Assembly (NCBI RefSeq): GCF_049537155.1
Contig: NZ_JBMVQZ010000001.1
Coordinates: 310,001 to 374,000 of the forward strand
Length of the DNA stretch: 64,000 nt
Reading direction: 5' to 3'
Origin: Limisphaera sp049537155
GTDB lineage: Bacteria > Verrucomicrobiota > Verrucomicrobiia > Limisphaerales > Limisphaeraceae
Below the pieces are notes generated by a model that saw only the letters and a list, made by a program, of their open reading frames with translations, did not search any database and was not told where the DNA came from. How positions within the stretch are numbered: position 1 is the stretch's first letter; each line of letters begins with the position of its first letter. This document shows, one piece after another, positions 26,244 to 35,705 of the stretch. Made by a program: the position numbers and the translations under genes.

Positions 26244-27912
26244 GTGAGGCGCTCACCGATTTGGCCTGCGTGGAGGCCGGGCGCAGCGGCGCTCTTGTGT
26301 GCGGCATCTTCTCTCCTGGCAGCCTCATACAACATCGTCGTTTACGGCGGCACCTCGGCCGGCGTCATGGCTGCCGTCCAGGCAACGCGAACGGGATGGA
26401 CCGTCGCCCTGGTGGGGCCGGACCGGCACCTTGGCGGGATGTCCAGCGGGGGCCCTGGCTGGACCGACACCGGCACCAAGGCGGTGATCGGTGGCCTGGC
26501 CAGGGAGTTTTACCACCGCATCTGGCTGCATTACCAACAGCCCCAAGCCTGGCGATGGCAACGGCGGGATGAATACGGCAACCGTGGTCAGGGCACGCGG
26601 GCCATGGACGGTGACCGCCGCACCATGTGGGTGTTCGAACCCCACGTGGCGGAAGCGGTCTTCGAGGACCTGACCCGGGAACACCAGAGCCCGGTCTTTC
26701 GCAACGAGTGGCTCGACCGCCGGCACGGGGTTCCCAAGGAAGGCAACCGCATCGTTCGCATCCGCATGCTCAGCGGCCGGACCTTCGAGGCACGCATCTT
26801 CCTGGATGCGACCTACGAGGGCGATCTGATGGCCGCCGCCGGCGTGGATTACGTGGTGGGGCGTGAAGGACGGGACGAGTATGGTGAGATCTGGGCCGGC
26901 GTGCAGACCGGCGTGTTCCATCACCGGCACCATTTCAAACTTCTTCGGCGGCCGATCAGCGCCTATCGGGTGCCGGGCGATCCGGACAGCGGTTTGCTGC
27001 CCCAGGTCAGCCGCGAGCCACGGGTTCGAAAGGCTCCGGTGACCGGCGTGTGCAGGCTTACTGTTACCGCCTGTGTCTGACGGATGCCCTGAAAACCGGA
27101 TTCCCTTCCCGCGACCTGCGCACCATGACCCGGACGAGTTCCTTTTGCTTGTTCGGATCTTTGCCGCCGGTTGGCGGGAAACCTTCCGAACGTTCGATCC
27201 CCTGCCCAATCGCAAGACGAACGTGAACAATCACGGCCCGATGAGCACCGACCACATCGTCGCCAACTACGAGTATCCGGAGGCTTCCTACACCCGGCGG
27301 GAAGCCATCGTTCGCGAACACGAACGTTACCAGAAGAGCCTGTTCTACTTCCTGACGCACGATCCGCGTGTGCCGGAGGAGGTCCGAACCGAAATGCAGC
27401 GCCGGGGCCCGGCCCGTGACGAATTCACCGACAACGGTCACTGGTCCCATCAGCTTTACATACGCGAGGCGCGGCGGATGCGCGGCCCTTTCGTGCTGAC
27501 CGAACACCACCTGACCGGTCGGGCAACGACGCCGCTTCCGGTGGGCATGGGGTCCTACTCCATTGATTCGCACAACGTGCAGCGCTATGTCACATCGGAA
27601 GGCTGGGTGCAAAACGAAGGAGACCTCGGCGTGCCCCTGCCCGCGCCCTACCCCATTGATCACGGCGTGCTGCTGCCGCCCCGGGATCAGGCGGCCAATC
27701 TCCTGGTGCCCGTTTGCGTGAGCGCGTCTCATGTGGCGTACGGTTCCGTCCGCATGGAACCGGTGTTCATGATCCCGGGCCAGTCGGCCGGCACCGCTGC
27801 CGCGTTGGCTGTGGAGGCCGGCTGCGCCGTGCAGGACCTGCCTTACGAGAGCCTGCGCAGGTGGTCGCCCGCCGACGGACAGGTTTTGGAACCGGCGCCT
27901 GCGCGTCGGTGA
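26244..27912 (+). pseudogene. FAD-dependent oxidoreductase interrupted by two apparent one-base deletions
   Basis: The N-terminal part (26244-27080) starts with a secretion signal and an FAD-binding motif (YNIVVYGGTSAGVMAAVQA), followed by GGMSSGGPGWTDTG, as in FAD_oxidored (PF12831) proteins. The C-terminal part continues in another frame to 27912 (NNHGPMSTDHIVANYEYPEA; MEPVFMIPGQSAGTAAALAV). Between them the homologous peptide GDRRVQAYCYRLCLTDA lies in the third frame, at about 27041-27088. So the reading frame slips near 27018-27026 and again near 27086-27091, each time as if one base were missing; the second site is a C-run. Together the pieces make a full-length protein of about 555 residues. 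It is either a recently broken gene or two homopolymer sequencing errors. Confidence 0.8.
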
Positions 27913-28100
27913 GCCTTTCCAAGGCGGATTTCCCGCCCGGACCGCGAAGGGCAAGACCCTGCGACGAACAATGGCGGTCGGCCCGCCCTGGCCGACGTGC
28001 CCCGGTCACCGGCTTTTCCTGATCCGCCCGCGGGATGATTTCGGTTTGGATTTTCAAGCTTGCCATCGGCCCACTGTGTGCGGAGATTGCGCGCTTAATT

Positions 28101-28859
28101 ATGGGAGCACAGGTGAGCGAACCGGCATGGTGGATCCAAGCCTACGCCTGGCTGGACACCTACAAACGCCAGGTGGTTTACGGGCTGGTGGGTCTGGCGC
28201 TGGCGGGCCTGGTGTTGTCCTACTACATCTACTGGCGGGGACAACGCGAGGAAGATGCGGCCCGCGCGCTTTCGGAGGCGGCGGCCGCCCTGGTGACGGG
28301 GCAGGCAGACACCATGCGTTCGGCGGCCTACCTCGAGGTGGCCGAGCGATATGCCGGCACACGCGCCTCCGGTTATGCGCTTTTGTTGGGCGCATCAGCC
28401 CTGCTGCAGGAGGGTGATGCCGCGGCGGCCCAAAGCCGGTTCGAACAGTTTCTCCGTGATCATCGCCGGAGTCCGCTGCTGCCTCAGGCGGTGTTCGGTC
28501 TGGCCACGGCCCTGGAGCTCCAAGGGAGGACCAACGAGGCCATGGAACGGTATGAATCCCTGGCTGAACGGCAGTTGGAGACCGATCCCACGATCTTCCT
28601 GGCCCGCCTGCGGCTGGGCCGATTGTGCGAAGCGCGCGGGGAATGGGAACGTGCGCGGCGTTATTATGAGAGCGTGGCTCGGGCGATCCCCATGACCTCC
28701 ATCGGCGGCGAGGCCCGGCTGGCGCTCCAGAGCCTGCTGGAGGCACATCCGGAGCTGGCGAATGCGGAGTCCTCCGCCGGTGAAACGGCCGGGACGACAA
28801 ACGCCGCCGTGTTGGTGCCCGCCGTGCCCCAGCCGGCCACCAACGGCGCGACGCCCTGA
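28101..28859 (+). CDS. Membrane-anchored tetratricopeptide-repeat protein
   Basis: 252 residues from the ATG at 28101. A GTG at 28113 with GGAG just upstream is an alternative, and longer starts are unlikely. One membrane helix at about 29-46 (VVYGLVGLALAGLVLSYYIY) is followed by TPR-like helical pairs (ASGYALLLGASALLQEGDAA; AVFGLATALELQGRTNEAME; LRLGRLCEARGEWERARRYY). The tail is low-complexity Ala/Thr/Pro. The layout resembles YfgM-like or BamD-like ancillary proteins that face the periplasm, but no specific family is certain. It is 34 bases upstream of the UDP-glucose dehydrogenase gene. Confidence 0.75.
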   Translation: MGAQVSEPAWWIQAYAWLDTYKRQVVYGLVGLALAGLVLSYYIYWRGQREEDAARALSEAAAALVTGQADTMRSAAYLEVAERYAGTRASGYALLLGASALLQEGDAAAAQSRFEQFLRDHRRSPLLPQAVFGLATALELQGRTNEAMERYESLAERQLETDPTIFLARLRLGRLCEARGEWERARRYYESVARAIPMTSIGGEARLALQSLLEAHPELANAESSAGETAGTTNAAVLVPAVPQPATNGATP

Positions 28860-28893
28860 GGCGGAGCAACCGGTCGGATGTGCTGCTGGCGCC

Positions 28894-30183
28894 ATGAAAC
28901 TCGCGATCATCGGGACCGGTTACGTGGGCCTGACCACCGGCGCCTGTTTTGCCGAGGTGGGTCACGACGTGACCTGCGTGGACAACGACGAGGCCAAGGT
29001 GCGGCTGCTGCAGTCCGGCGGGATGCCCATTTACGAGCCGGGCCTCGAAGAACTGGTCCACAAAAACGTCGCGGCGGGCCGACTGCGGTTTACGACCAGC
29101 ATTGCCGAGGGTGTGGAACGGGCGTTGGTTGTGTTCATCGCCGTTCCGACACCGCCCTTGCCCGACGGCTCGGTGGACCTGAGCTTCATCGAGAAGGTCG
29201 CCCGGGAAATCGCCGGTTGCATGACGAGCTACCGGGTGGTGGTGGACAAGAGCACCGTCCCGGTGCGCACCGGCGAAAAGGTGGCCGAGACCATCCGGCG
29301 GTACTGCCGGGCTCGCGTGGATTTCGACGTGGTCAGCAACCCGGAATTCCTGCGTGAGGGCTACGCGGTGGAGGATCTGATGCACCCGGACCGGATCGTC
29401 ATCGGGGTCCAGTCCCCCCGGCCGGTCCCCGTCATGCGGGAGATCTATCAGCCGTTCGACGCCCCGATCATCGTGACGGACCTGAACTCCGCGGAGCTGA
29501 TCAAGCATGCGTCGAACTCGTTCCTGGCGCTGAAGATTTCCTACATCAACGCCATCTCGGTGTTGTGCGAGGCCACGGGTGCCAACGTGCAGGAGGTGGC
29601 CCTGGGCATGGGCATGGATCATCGGATCGGACGCGAGTTCCTCCAGGCCGGCATCGGGTTTGGCGGCAGTTGTTTTCCCAAGGACCTCAGCGCGTTCATC
29701 AAGATTGCCGAGCAGCTCGGCTACGATTTCCGCCTGCTCAAGGAGGTCCAGCGCATCAACGCGGAGCAGATGGACCGGTTCATCAAAAAGATCGCCGACA
29801 CCCTCTGGGTGTTGAAGGACAAGACCATCGGCGTGCTGGGACTGGCTTTCAAACAGAACACCGATGACGTGCGCATGTCACCTGCCATCGAGCTCTGCCG
29901 GCGCCTGCTCCGGGAGGGTGCGCGACTGCGGGTGCACGATCCCAAGGCCATGAGCAAGGCGCGGGCCGTGCTGCCGGAAGCCACCTACGTGGATGACATG
30001 AACGAGGTGGCCGAGGGTTGCGACGCCCTGGTGATCGCCACCGAATGGGAAGTCTTCAAAAAACTCGATCTCGAACGGGCCCGGCGGGTCATGACGCATC
30101 CCATCATGTTTGACGGACGCAACCTCTTCGACCCGCGTGAGATGGAACGGCTCGGTTGGATTTACAAGAGCGTCGGTCGTTGA
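28894..30183 (+). CDS. ugd: UDP-glucose 6-dehydrogenase
   Basis: 429 residues from the ATG at 28894. It oxidises UDP-glucose to UDP-glucuronate with two NAD+, feeding capsule, LPS or exopolysaccharide synthesis. Features: N-terminal Rossmann motif IGTGYVGLTTGACFAEVGHD; substrate-binding STVPVRTG and SNPEFLREGYAVEDLMHPDR; catalytic cysteine C260 in GFGGSCFPKD; and the C-terminal domain LGLAFKQNTDDVRMSPAIEL. The related UDP-ManNAc dehydrogenases share the fold, but these motifs favour Ugd. It is between the TPR protein and mutT, all on the plus strand. Confidence 0.94.
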   Translation: MKLAIIGTGYVGLTTGACFAEVGHDVTCVDNDEAKVRLLQSGGMPIYEPGLEELVHKNVAAGRLRFTTSIAEGVERALVVFIAVPTPPLPDGSVDLSFIEKVAREIAGCMTSYRVVVDKSTVPVRTGEKVAETIRRYCRARVDFDVVSNPEFLREGYAVEDLMHPDRIVIGVQSPRPVPVMREIYQPFDAPIIVTDLNSAELIKHASNSFLALKISYINAISVLCEATGANVQEVALGMGMDHRIGREFLQAGIGFGGSCFPKDLSAFIKIAEQLGYDFRLLKEVQRINAEQMDRFIKKIADTLWVLKDKTIGVLGLAFKQNTDDVRMSPAIELCRRLLREGARLRVHDPKAMSKARAVLPEATYVDDMNEVAEGCDALVIATEWEVFKKLDLERARRVMTHPIMFDGRNLFDPREMERLGWIYKSVGR

Positions 30184-30220
30184 ATGCGCCTCCGGCGCGT
30201 GGCCGGGTTGGTTAGCCTGC

Positions 30221-30652
30221 ATGAAATCCCCTGCACCCCGGCGGGTTGAAGTCGCGGCGGCACTGATCTTTCACCAGGGGCGCCTCCTGATCACGCGGCG
30301 CCCGGCCGGTTCGCACCTGGCCGGGCTGTGGGAATTCCCGGGCGGCAAACGGGAGCCCGGCGAGTCCTTCGAGGCCTGTCTCGTGCGGGAGCTCGAGGAG
30401 GAACTCGGCATCCGTGTGAACGTGATGCGGCTGTGGTCAACGGTCGAACATTCGTATCCGGAGGTCCATGTGACGATCCGGTTCTATCTGTGCCGGTGGA
30501 CGGGGGGCGAACCCCGGCCCCTGGGCTGTGCGGCGTTGAAGTGGGTGGATCGGCGGAGGCTCCGGCGGCACCGGTTTCCCCCGGCTGACGCGCGACTTCT
30601 GGAGCAGTTGGTCCGGTCTGCCGATCTGTGGGAGGGGGGCGGGCCGGCGTGA
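30221..30652 (+). CDS. mutT: MutT-type NUDIX hydrolase (8-oxo-dGTP diphosphatase)
   Basis: 143 residues from the ATG at 30221, close to the usual ~130 of MutT. The complete NUDIX box spans GGKREPGESFEACLVRELEE plus EELGI, and it is preceded by ITRRPAGSHLAGLWEFPGG, as in true MutT proteins. It hydrolyses oxidised purine nucleoside triphosphates to prevent mutation. It is 37 bases after ugd and convergent with the next gene. Confidence 0.88.
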   Translation: MKSPAPRRVEVAAALIFHQGRLLITRRPAGSHLAGLWEFPGGKREPGESFEACLVRELEEELGIRVNVMRLWSTVEHSYPEVHVTIRFYLCRWTGGEPRPLGCAALKWVDRRRLRRHRFPPADARLLEQLVRSADLWEGGGPA

Positions 30653-30675
30653 AACGGCTCCGCAAGGTTGGCCCT

Positions 30676-31311
30676 TTACTCCTGGTCCTCCGCGCGAGTC
30701 AGAATGACGTCCTCCGGTCGAACATCCAGGCATTCGTCCTGGTCCTCCCAGATGACGGCCGGGTAGAAATCGAGGAGTCGCGGGGCCAGTTCGGTCCCCG
30801 CCCGCGCGAGCAGGCGCTCGGCCTCTTCGGCGGCCTGGTCCAGGGCGCGGTCGTAGTTGCCCACGGCCTTGCGCTGGCGATCGTCCCAGTGCGCCACGGC
30901 ATGAACCGGCGCGTACTGCGCAGCCCAGAGATCCAGGTCGGGCCGAATGTCCTCCGGCAACTCCTCGAACGGCACCATCGTGTCGTTGCAGTGCTGGCAA
31001 AGCAGACCGGCATCGCGGACGTCGCGGGTCAACAGCGGCAGCATGGGCGCCCGGCAGCAGGGCGATTCCAGGTAGGCGGCCGGGGCCGTGGCGAGCCGTT
31101 TCAGCCACACGCCCCGGCGATGGGCTTCTTGGGCCGCCAGCCGGTAGGCAGCCACCAGTGGGTGCGACATTCGCCAGGCCCGTCCCTGCAGTTGACCCAG
31201 CGTCTGGGCCAACCAACGTGCCAGCGTCAGGTCGTCGAAATCACGAAACACCTCGCCGTACTCCTCCCACAAAAGGTCCAGAGGTGAACGTTCGCTGCTC
31301 TCGTTTGCCAT
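30676..31311 (-). CDS. Conserved hypothetical protein with two cysteine pairs
   Basis: 211 residues from the ATG at 31311; the same frame stays open far upstream but there overlaps fabD antisense. No signal peptide or membrane helix. A possible metal-binding ribbon is formed by SPCCRAPML and, 18 residues on, LLCQHCND. The rest is acidic and rich in helix (PLDLLWEEYGEVFRDFDDL; ALDQAAEEAERLLARAG). I recognise no named family. It is divergent from fabD with a 223-base gap and convergent with mutT. Confidence 0.65.
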   Translation of the reverse strand: MANESSERSPLDLLWEEYGEVFRDFDDLTLARWLAQTLGQLQGRAWRMSHPLVAAYRLAAQEAHRRGVWLKRLATAPAAYLESPCCRAPMLPLLTRDVRDAGLLCQHCNDTMVPFEELPEDIRPDLDLWAAQYAPVHAVAHWDDRQRKAVGNYDRALDQAAEEAERLLARAGTELAPRLLDFYPAVIWEDQDECLDVRPEDVILTRAEDQE

Positions 31312-31534
31312 CGTGCATAGGTTGCGGCCGCGGCCCGAGGTTGTCGAGCCGACAGGGCATGGTCCGTGGAAGAGTATCGGCGCCGTCCCCTGCAGTCTCA
31401 CAGCGGGACGCCGGGATCCCGCGCCCGGATGGGAAGGCCATGCGCACCGTGATCCGGGTCGCTTCGCCGTGCGCGGGCGGGCTCCAACTGCGGGCTTTTC
31501 CACGAGGCGTTTTTTCGGTTGAGTAGGGCCCGAA

Positions 31535-32464
31535 ATGAACGGGAAAACCGCTTTGTTGTTCGCCGGCCAGGGCGCCCAGTACGTGGGCATGGGACGCGAC
31601 CTGGCGGAGTCGGACCCCGGGGCACGGGAGTGGTTCGAACGGGCCAACCGGGTGCTCGGGTACGACCTGGCCACCGTCTGCTTTGAAGGGCCTGATGACG
31701 TGCTGACCCGGACCGAACACGCGCAGCCGGGCATTTTTCTCGTGGGTTGGATCGCGTGGCAGCTCCTCCGAGCGCGGTGCCCCCGGTTCCAGTTCCAAGC
31801 CACGGCCGGGCTGTCGCTGGGCGAATTCACCGCCCTGGCCGCGGCGGGCGCGTTGAGCTTCGAGGATGGTCTCCGCCTCGTTCGCATCCGCGGGCAACTG
31901 ATGCAGGCGGCGTGCGAGAGGGCCGACGGCGCCATGGCCGCCATCATCGGCCTGGACGAAGCCGCCACGCGCGCCGTTTGTGAAGAAGCCGGTGTGGCGA
32001 TGGCCAATCTCAATTGCCCGGGCCAGATCGTGATCTCCGGTGCGCGAGGCGCGCTGGAAAAGGCCGTGGAGTTGGCCAAAGGCCGGGGAGCCAGGCGGGC
32101 GGTGCTTCTCAACGTGGCAGGCGCCTACCACTCCCCCCTCATGGCCCCGGCACAGCCGGGCCTGCGCGAGGCGCTTGCCTCGGTCGAGGTTCACCCGCCC
32201 CGGGTGCCGGTGATTTCCAACGTCACGGCCCGGCCCCATGAAGACCCGGAAAGCATTCGCAACCGGTTGGTTGAACAGGTCACCGCCCCGGTCCTTTGGG
32301 AAGCCAGCATGCGCCATCTGCTGGCCCAGGGGTTCACGCGCTTTGTCGAACTCGGGCCGGGAACCGTCCTGAGCGGTTTCCTCAGGCGGATTCAAAAAGA
32401 CGTGGAAGTCTACAACGTGGCAGACACTGCCTCCTTGCAGGCCACTGCCAATGCGCTTGCCTGA
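31535..32464 (+). CDS. fabD: Malonyl-CoA:acyl carrier protein transacylase
   Basis: 309 residues, the standard length. It moves malonyl groups from CoA to ACP for fatty acid synthesis. N-terminal FAGQGAQYVGMG, nucleophile S94 in AGLSLGEF, the conserved arginine in VRIRGQLMQ, and the catalytic histidine in NVAGAYHSPLM are all present. The C-terminal FVELGPGTVLSGFLRRI is also typical. It stands alone here rather than in a fab operon. The start is supported by AGGG nine bases upstream. Confidence 0.95.
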   Translation: MNGKTALLFAGQGAQYVGMGRDLAESDPGAREWFERANRVLGYDLATVCFEGPDDVLTRTEHAQPGIFLVGWIAWQLLRARCPRFQFQATAGLSLGEFTALAAAGALSFEDGLRLVRIRGQLMQAACERADGAMAAIIGLDEAATRAVCEEAGVAMANLNCPGQIVISGARGALEKAVELAKGRGARRAVLLNVAGAYHSPLMAPAQPGLREALASVEVHPPRVPVISNVTARPHEDPESIRNRLVEQVTAPVLWEASMRHLLAQGFTRFVELGPGTVLSGFLRRIQKDVEVYNVADTASLQATANALA

Positions 32465-32945
32465 CAGAACGCTTCTGCCAGACGGCCCGTGGAAAGGGCG
32501 CGTTCGGTGGGCCTGCAAGAGTGGTGATCCCGCTGTCGTACCCCTTCGGCGGTCGCGCTTTCCCTGACCCCGCTGCCCATGGCAGGGCGCGTGCTCGCCT
32601 CCGAGGAGCCCCTGCGCCTTTTGGATCCAAGTTGTTCCTAAAGTTTCCCTCCCCGCCGGCCGATAACCGGGCTGACCGTCGTGGAAGTTCGGCCAGGTCC
32701 GGTGGACCGGCGGAGTTGGGGTGAACCGCACATGGGTTCGGCCCCGCCGGAATATGCGTTCCGGTCGCCGGTCACACGCGGCACCGGACCGCCGGCAGGA
32801 ATGGAACGTATGACCGCCGCTGGGTCGGGAACCGGGGCAGCTCGAAAGAAGACCGGTCGGTACTATGACCGGCAAACCGGCAGGGTTCCTCCACGCCGGC
32901 CATGAGGCTGCGGCCACCCGGAACCCGGCAGGCGGCTTGCATACC
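32465..32945. other. Non-coding stretch between fabD and the sensor kinase
   Basis: 481 bases without a convincing gene on either strand. The frame of the kinase gene stays open back to an ATG at 32865 but is not family-like there. I see no riboswitch consensus and no clear terminator for fabD. Short self-complementary words are frequent but expected at this GC content. Confidence 0.45.
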
Positions 32946-35705
32946 ATGTTCTTCAAGGAACAAGCACCCAATCCGGACCGCGACCGAATGGTTCGGCCCG
33001 GCCGTTTTTGGTGGGTTCTCGGCTGCGCCACCGCCACAGCCGCGGGCTTGTTGGCCTTGACACACGTGCCTTTGTCCGGGTCGAGTGCCCTGGCGTCCGC
33101 CGTAATCCGGTCCGAGCCGGTCGTCAACCGGAGTGAACCGGCCAGAGCCGGGGCCATGGGGCAGGTGTCGGTTTCGGCCGGCTGGACCGCCCAACAATCG
33201 GCGGCCCTCGTCAGCCTCTTGTCCGCCTTGACGGCGGGGATGGGACTGTGGGGGCTGTGGTTGCGTCGCCAGGTCGCCGCCCGCACGCAGGCCTTGCAGG
33301 AGCGGCTGGAACGCGAGGCAGCCCTGGAACGGTCCTACCGGCAGTTGTTCGAGCAAACGCATGACCTGATTTTCACCGTGGACACCTCCGGACATTTCCG
33401 CTCGGGCAACCCCGCCCTGCAGCGGGCCTTGGGCGTGGACGAGGGTACGCTGGGGGAGGTACCGCTGGAGGAGGTCCTGTCGCCAGAGTGTTGCGAGACC
33501 ATCCGCCGTCTGCTGGAAGCCGAGGAGGCATCCGACGCGCCGCTGCGAATCGAAACCCGGTTCCGCGGCCGGACGGGTCGCGACCTGCATGTGGACCTTT
33601 CTTTGCGGCGCACCGCCACACCGGAGGGCACGCCCGTGGTCCAATGCATCGGCCGGGACATGACGAGCCGGAAGCAAATGGAGGAAGAGCTGTTCCGGTC
33701 CACCCAGATGCTCCGGATGATCCTGGACGCCACTCCCAACCGGATCTTCTGGAAGGACCGCAACTCTGTCTACCTGGGATGCAATCGTGCCTTTGCCGAG
33801 GATTGCGGTCTGCCCGATCCGGAGGCCATCGTGGGCAAGACGGATTTCGACCTGTCCTGGCAAACCGACGCGGAACGATACCGCGCCGATGATCAGGAGG
33901 TCATGTCCACCGGCCGGCCGAAACTGAACTACGAAGAACCCCAAACCCGCCCGGACGGTTCGATCGCGTGGCTGCGCACCAGCAAGGTCCCCATTCGAAA
34001 CGCCCGGGGTGAGGTCATCGGTGTACTGGGTACGTACGAGGACATCACCGCTGTTCGCCAGGCTCAGGAGGCGCTCGCACATGCCAGCAGTCTGTTCCAG
34101 ACCATGCTGGAGCATTGCCCCGACATGATCTATTTCAAGGACCGGGAGTCCCGGTTTGTACACTACAGCCGGGCGTTCGTGGAGCGGTACGGACTGACCG
34201 ATCCGAACGCACTCATCGGCAAGACCGATTTCGACATCTTCACCGAGGAACACGCCCGGCCTGCCTACGAGGACGAGCAGGAGATCATGCGAACCGGCCG
34301 GCCCATCGTGGGCAAGTTGGAGAAAGAAACCCATGCCGATGGGCGCGTCACCTGGGCCCTGACCACCAAGGTCCCCTGGCGTAACGCCAACGGCGAGATC
34401 ATCGGCACCTTCGGCATCTCCAAGGATATCACCGAACTCAAACAAGCCGAGGACCAGCTCCAGTACGAACGGGAGCTGTTCCAGACCCTCCTGGACAACA
34501 TCCCGGATGCCATCTACTTCAAGGACCGCCAGTCCCGCTTCGTGCGGTTCAGCCGCGCCCTCCTGCAAAAGCTGCCCCAGGTGGAACGTGCCCAGGACCT
34601 CCTCGGCAAGACCGATTTCGACATCTTCACCGAGGAACACGCCCGGCCTGCCTACGAGGACGAGCAACGGATCATCGCCACCGGCGAACCCATCATCGGC
34701 AAGGTCGAAAAAGAAACCCACAAGGACGGCCGGGTAACCTGGTGCCTGACAACCAAAATGCCCTGGCGCAATGCCAACGGCGAGATCATCGGCACCTTTG
34801 GCATCTCGAAGGACATCACCGAGCTCAAGAAGGCCGAGGCGGAACTGGAGGTGGTGCATCGCCGCCTGGTGGATGCCTCCCGCCTGGCCGGCATGGCCGA
34901 AGTGGCCAGCGACGTCCTCCACAACGTCGGCAACGTTCTCAACAGCATCAACGTCTCCTGCTCCATGCTGCTCGATCGGGTTCGGCAGAATCGTTTCGCC
35001 AACCTGGCCAGGGTGCCGCAACTGCTCCGCGAACACGCCGGACGGCTCGATCATTTCCTCACCGAAGATCCGCGTGGCAAACACCTGCCGGGGTATCTCG
35101 AGGCGGTCAGTCAGGCGCTGTCCGAACAGCAGGAATTCCTCCTCAGCGAGCTGGCTCAGGTGCGCGACCATGTGGAGCACATCAAACAAATCGTGGCCAT
35201 GCAGCAGAATTACGCACGTTTGGCCGGTGTGGAGGAACAGATCGAGCCGGTGCAGCTCATGGAGGACGCCCTCCGCATCAACGCCGCCGCCCTCACCCGG
35301 CACACCATCACGCTCATCCGCGAGTTCGATCCCGCGCCGCCCATCCTCGTTGACCGGCACAAGGTCCTGCAGATCCTCGTCAACCTCATCCGCAACGCCA
35401 AATACGCCGTCAGCGACTCCGGCCGGCCCGACAAACGGATCATCGCCCGCATTCGGCGGGAGGGCGAGGAATGGTTGATCCTCGAGATCGAGGACAACGG
35501 CGTCGGGATCCCGGCCGAGAATCTCACGCGCATCTTCACTCACGGGTTCACCACCCGGCCCAACGGGCACGGCTTCGGCCTCCACAGCAGCGCCCTGGCT
35601 GCCAAAGCGATGGGCGGCACCCTGACGGTCCACAGTGACGGCCCCGGTCAGGGCGCCCGGTTCACCCTCCGCATCCCCTACAGAGCTTCCTCGGCCACCG
35701 CATGA
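32946..35705 (+). CDS. Membrane-bound multi-PAS sensor histidine kinase
   Basis: 919 residues if started at the ATG at 32946 (ATGs at 32865 and 32988 are alternatives; none has a good Shine-Dalgarno). Two hydrophobic segments (VLGCATATAAGLLALTHVPL; AALVSLLSALTAGMGLWGLW) bracket a short periplasmic loop. Four PAS domains follow: YRQLFEQTHDLIFTVDTSG, then three of the type MIYFKDRESRFVHYSRAF with IVGKTDFD. The last two are a near-duplicate tandem. The dimerisation helix has the uncommon H-box EVASDVLHNVGNVLNSI with H659. The ATPase domain has EDNGVGIPAENLTRIFTHGF and HGFGLHSSALAAKAMGG. It autophosphorylates and probably passes phosphate to the receiver domains of the next gene, which overlaps its stop (ATGA at 35702-35705). 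The ligand is unknown. Confidence 0.88.
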   Translation: MFFKEQAPNPDRDRMVRPGRFWWVLGCATATAAGLLALTHVPLSGSSALASAVIRSEPVVNRSEPARAGAMGQVSVSAGWTAQQSAALVSLLSALTAGMGLWGLWLRRQVAARTQALQERLEREAALERSYRQLFEQTHDLIFTVDTSGHFRSGNPALQRALGVDEGTLGEVPLEEVLSPECCETIRRLLEAEEASDAPLRIETRFRGRTGRDLHVDLSLRRTATPEGTPVVQCIGRDMTSRKQMEEELFRSTQMLRMILDATPNRIFWKDRNSVYLGCNRAFAEDCGLPDPEAIVGKTDFDLSWQTDAERYRADDQEVMSTGRPKLNYEEPQTRPDGSIAWLRTSKVPIRNARGEVIGVLGTYEDITAVRQAQEALAHASSLFQTMLEHCPDMIYFKDRESRFVHYSRAFVERYGLTDPNALIGKTDFDIFTEEHARPAYEDEQEIMRTGRPIVGKLEKETHADGRVTWALTTKVPWRNANGEIIGTFGISKDITELKQAEDQLQYERELFQTLLDNIPDAIYFKDRQSRFVRFSRALLQKLPQVERAQDLLGKTDFDIFTEEHARPAYEDEQRIIATGEPIIGKVEKETHKDGRVTWCLTTKMPWRNANGEIIGTFGISKDITELKKAEAELEVVHRRLVDASRLAGMAEVASDVLHNVGNVLNSINVSCSMLLDRVRQNRFANLARVPQLLREHAGRLDHFLTEDPRGKHLPGYLEAVSQALSEQQEFLLSELAQVRDHVEHIKQIVAMQQNYARLAGVEEQIEPVQLMEDALRINAAALTRHTITLIREFDPAPPILVDRHKVLQILVNLIRNAKYAVSDSGRPDKRIIARIRREGEEWLILEIEDNGVGIPAENLTRIFTHGFTTRPNGHGFGLHSSALAAKAMGGTLTVHSDGPGQGARFTLRIPYRASSATA
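34092..34850 (+). repeat. Tandem internal duplication of a PAS-PAC module inside the sensor kinase
   Basis: Two units of about 384 bases, one starting at 34092 and the next at 34476. Both encode the same PAS-PAC sequence with long near-identical blocks (GKTDFDIFTEEHARPAYED in both; IIGTFGISKDITEL in both). The second differs by one extra codon in the loop between the conserved blocks. The nucleotide identity in the blocks suggests recent duplication or gene conversion. Confidence 0.8.

Noticed and set aside
32840..32945. Cyclic-di-GMP riboswitch upstream of the sensor kinase (GGCAAACC is present)
   Set aside because: The rest of the GEMM consensus is absent, so the match is chance.
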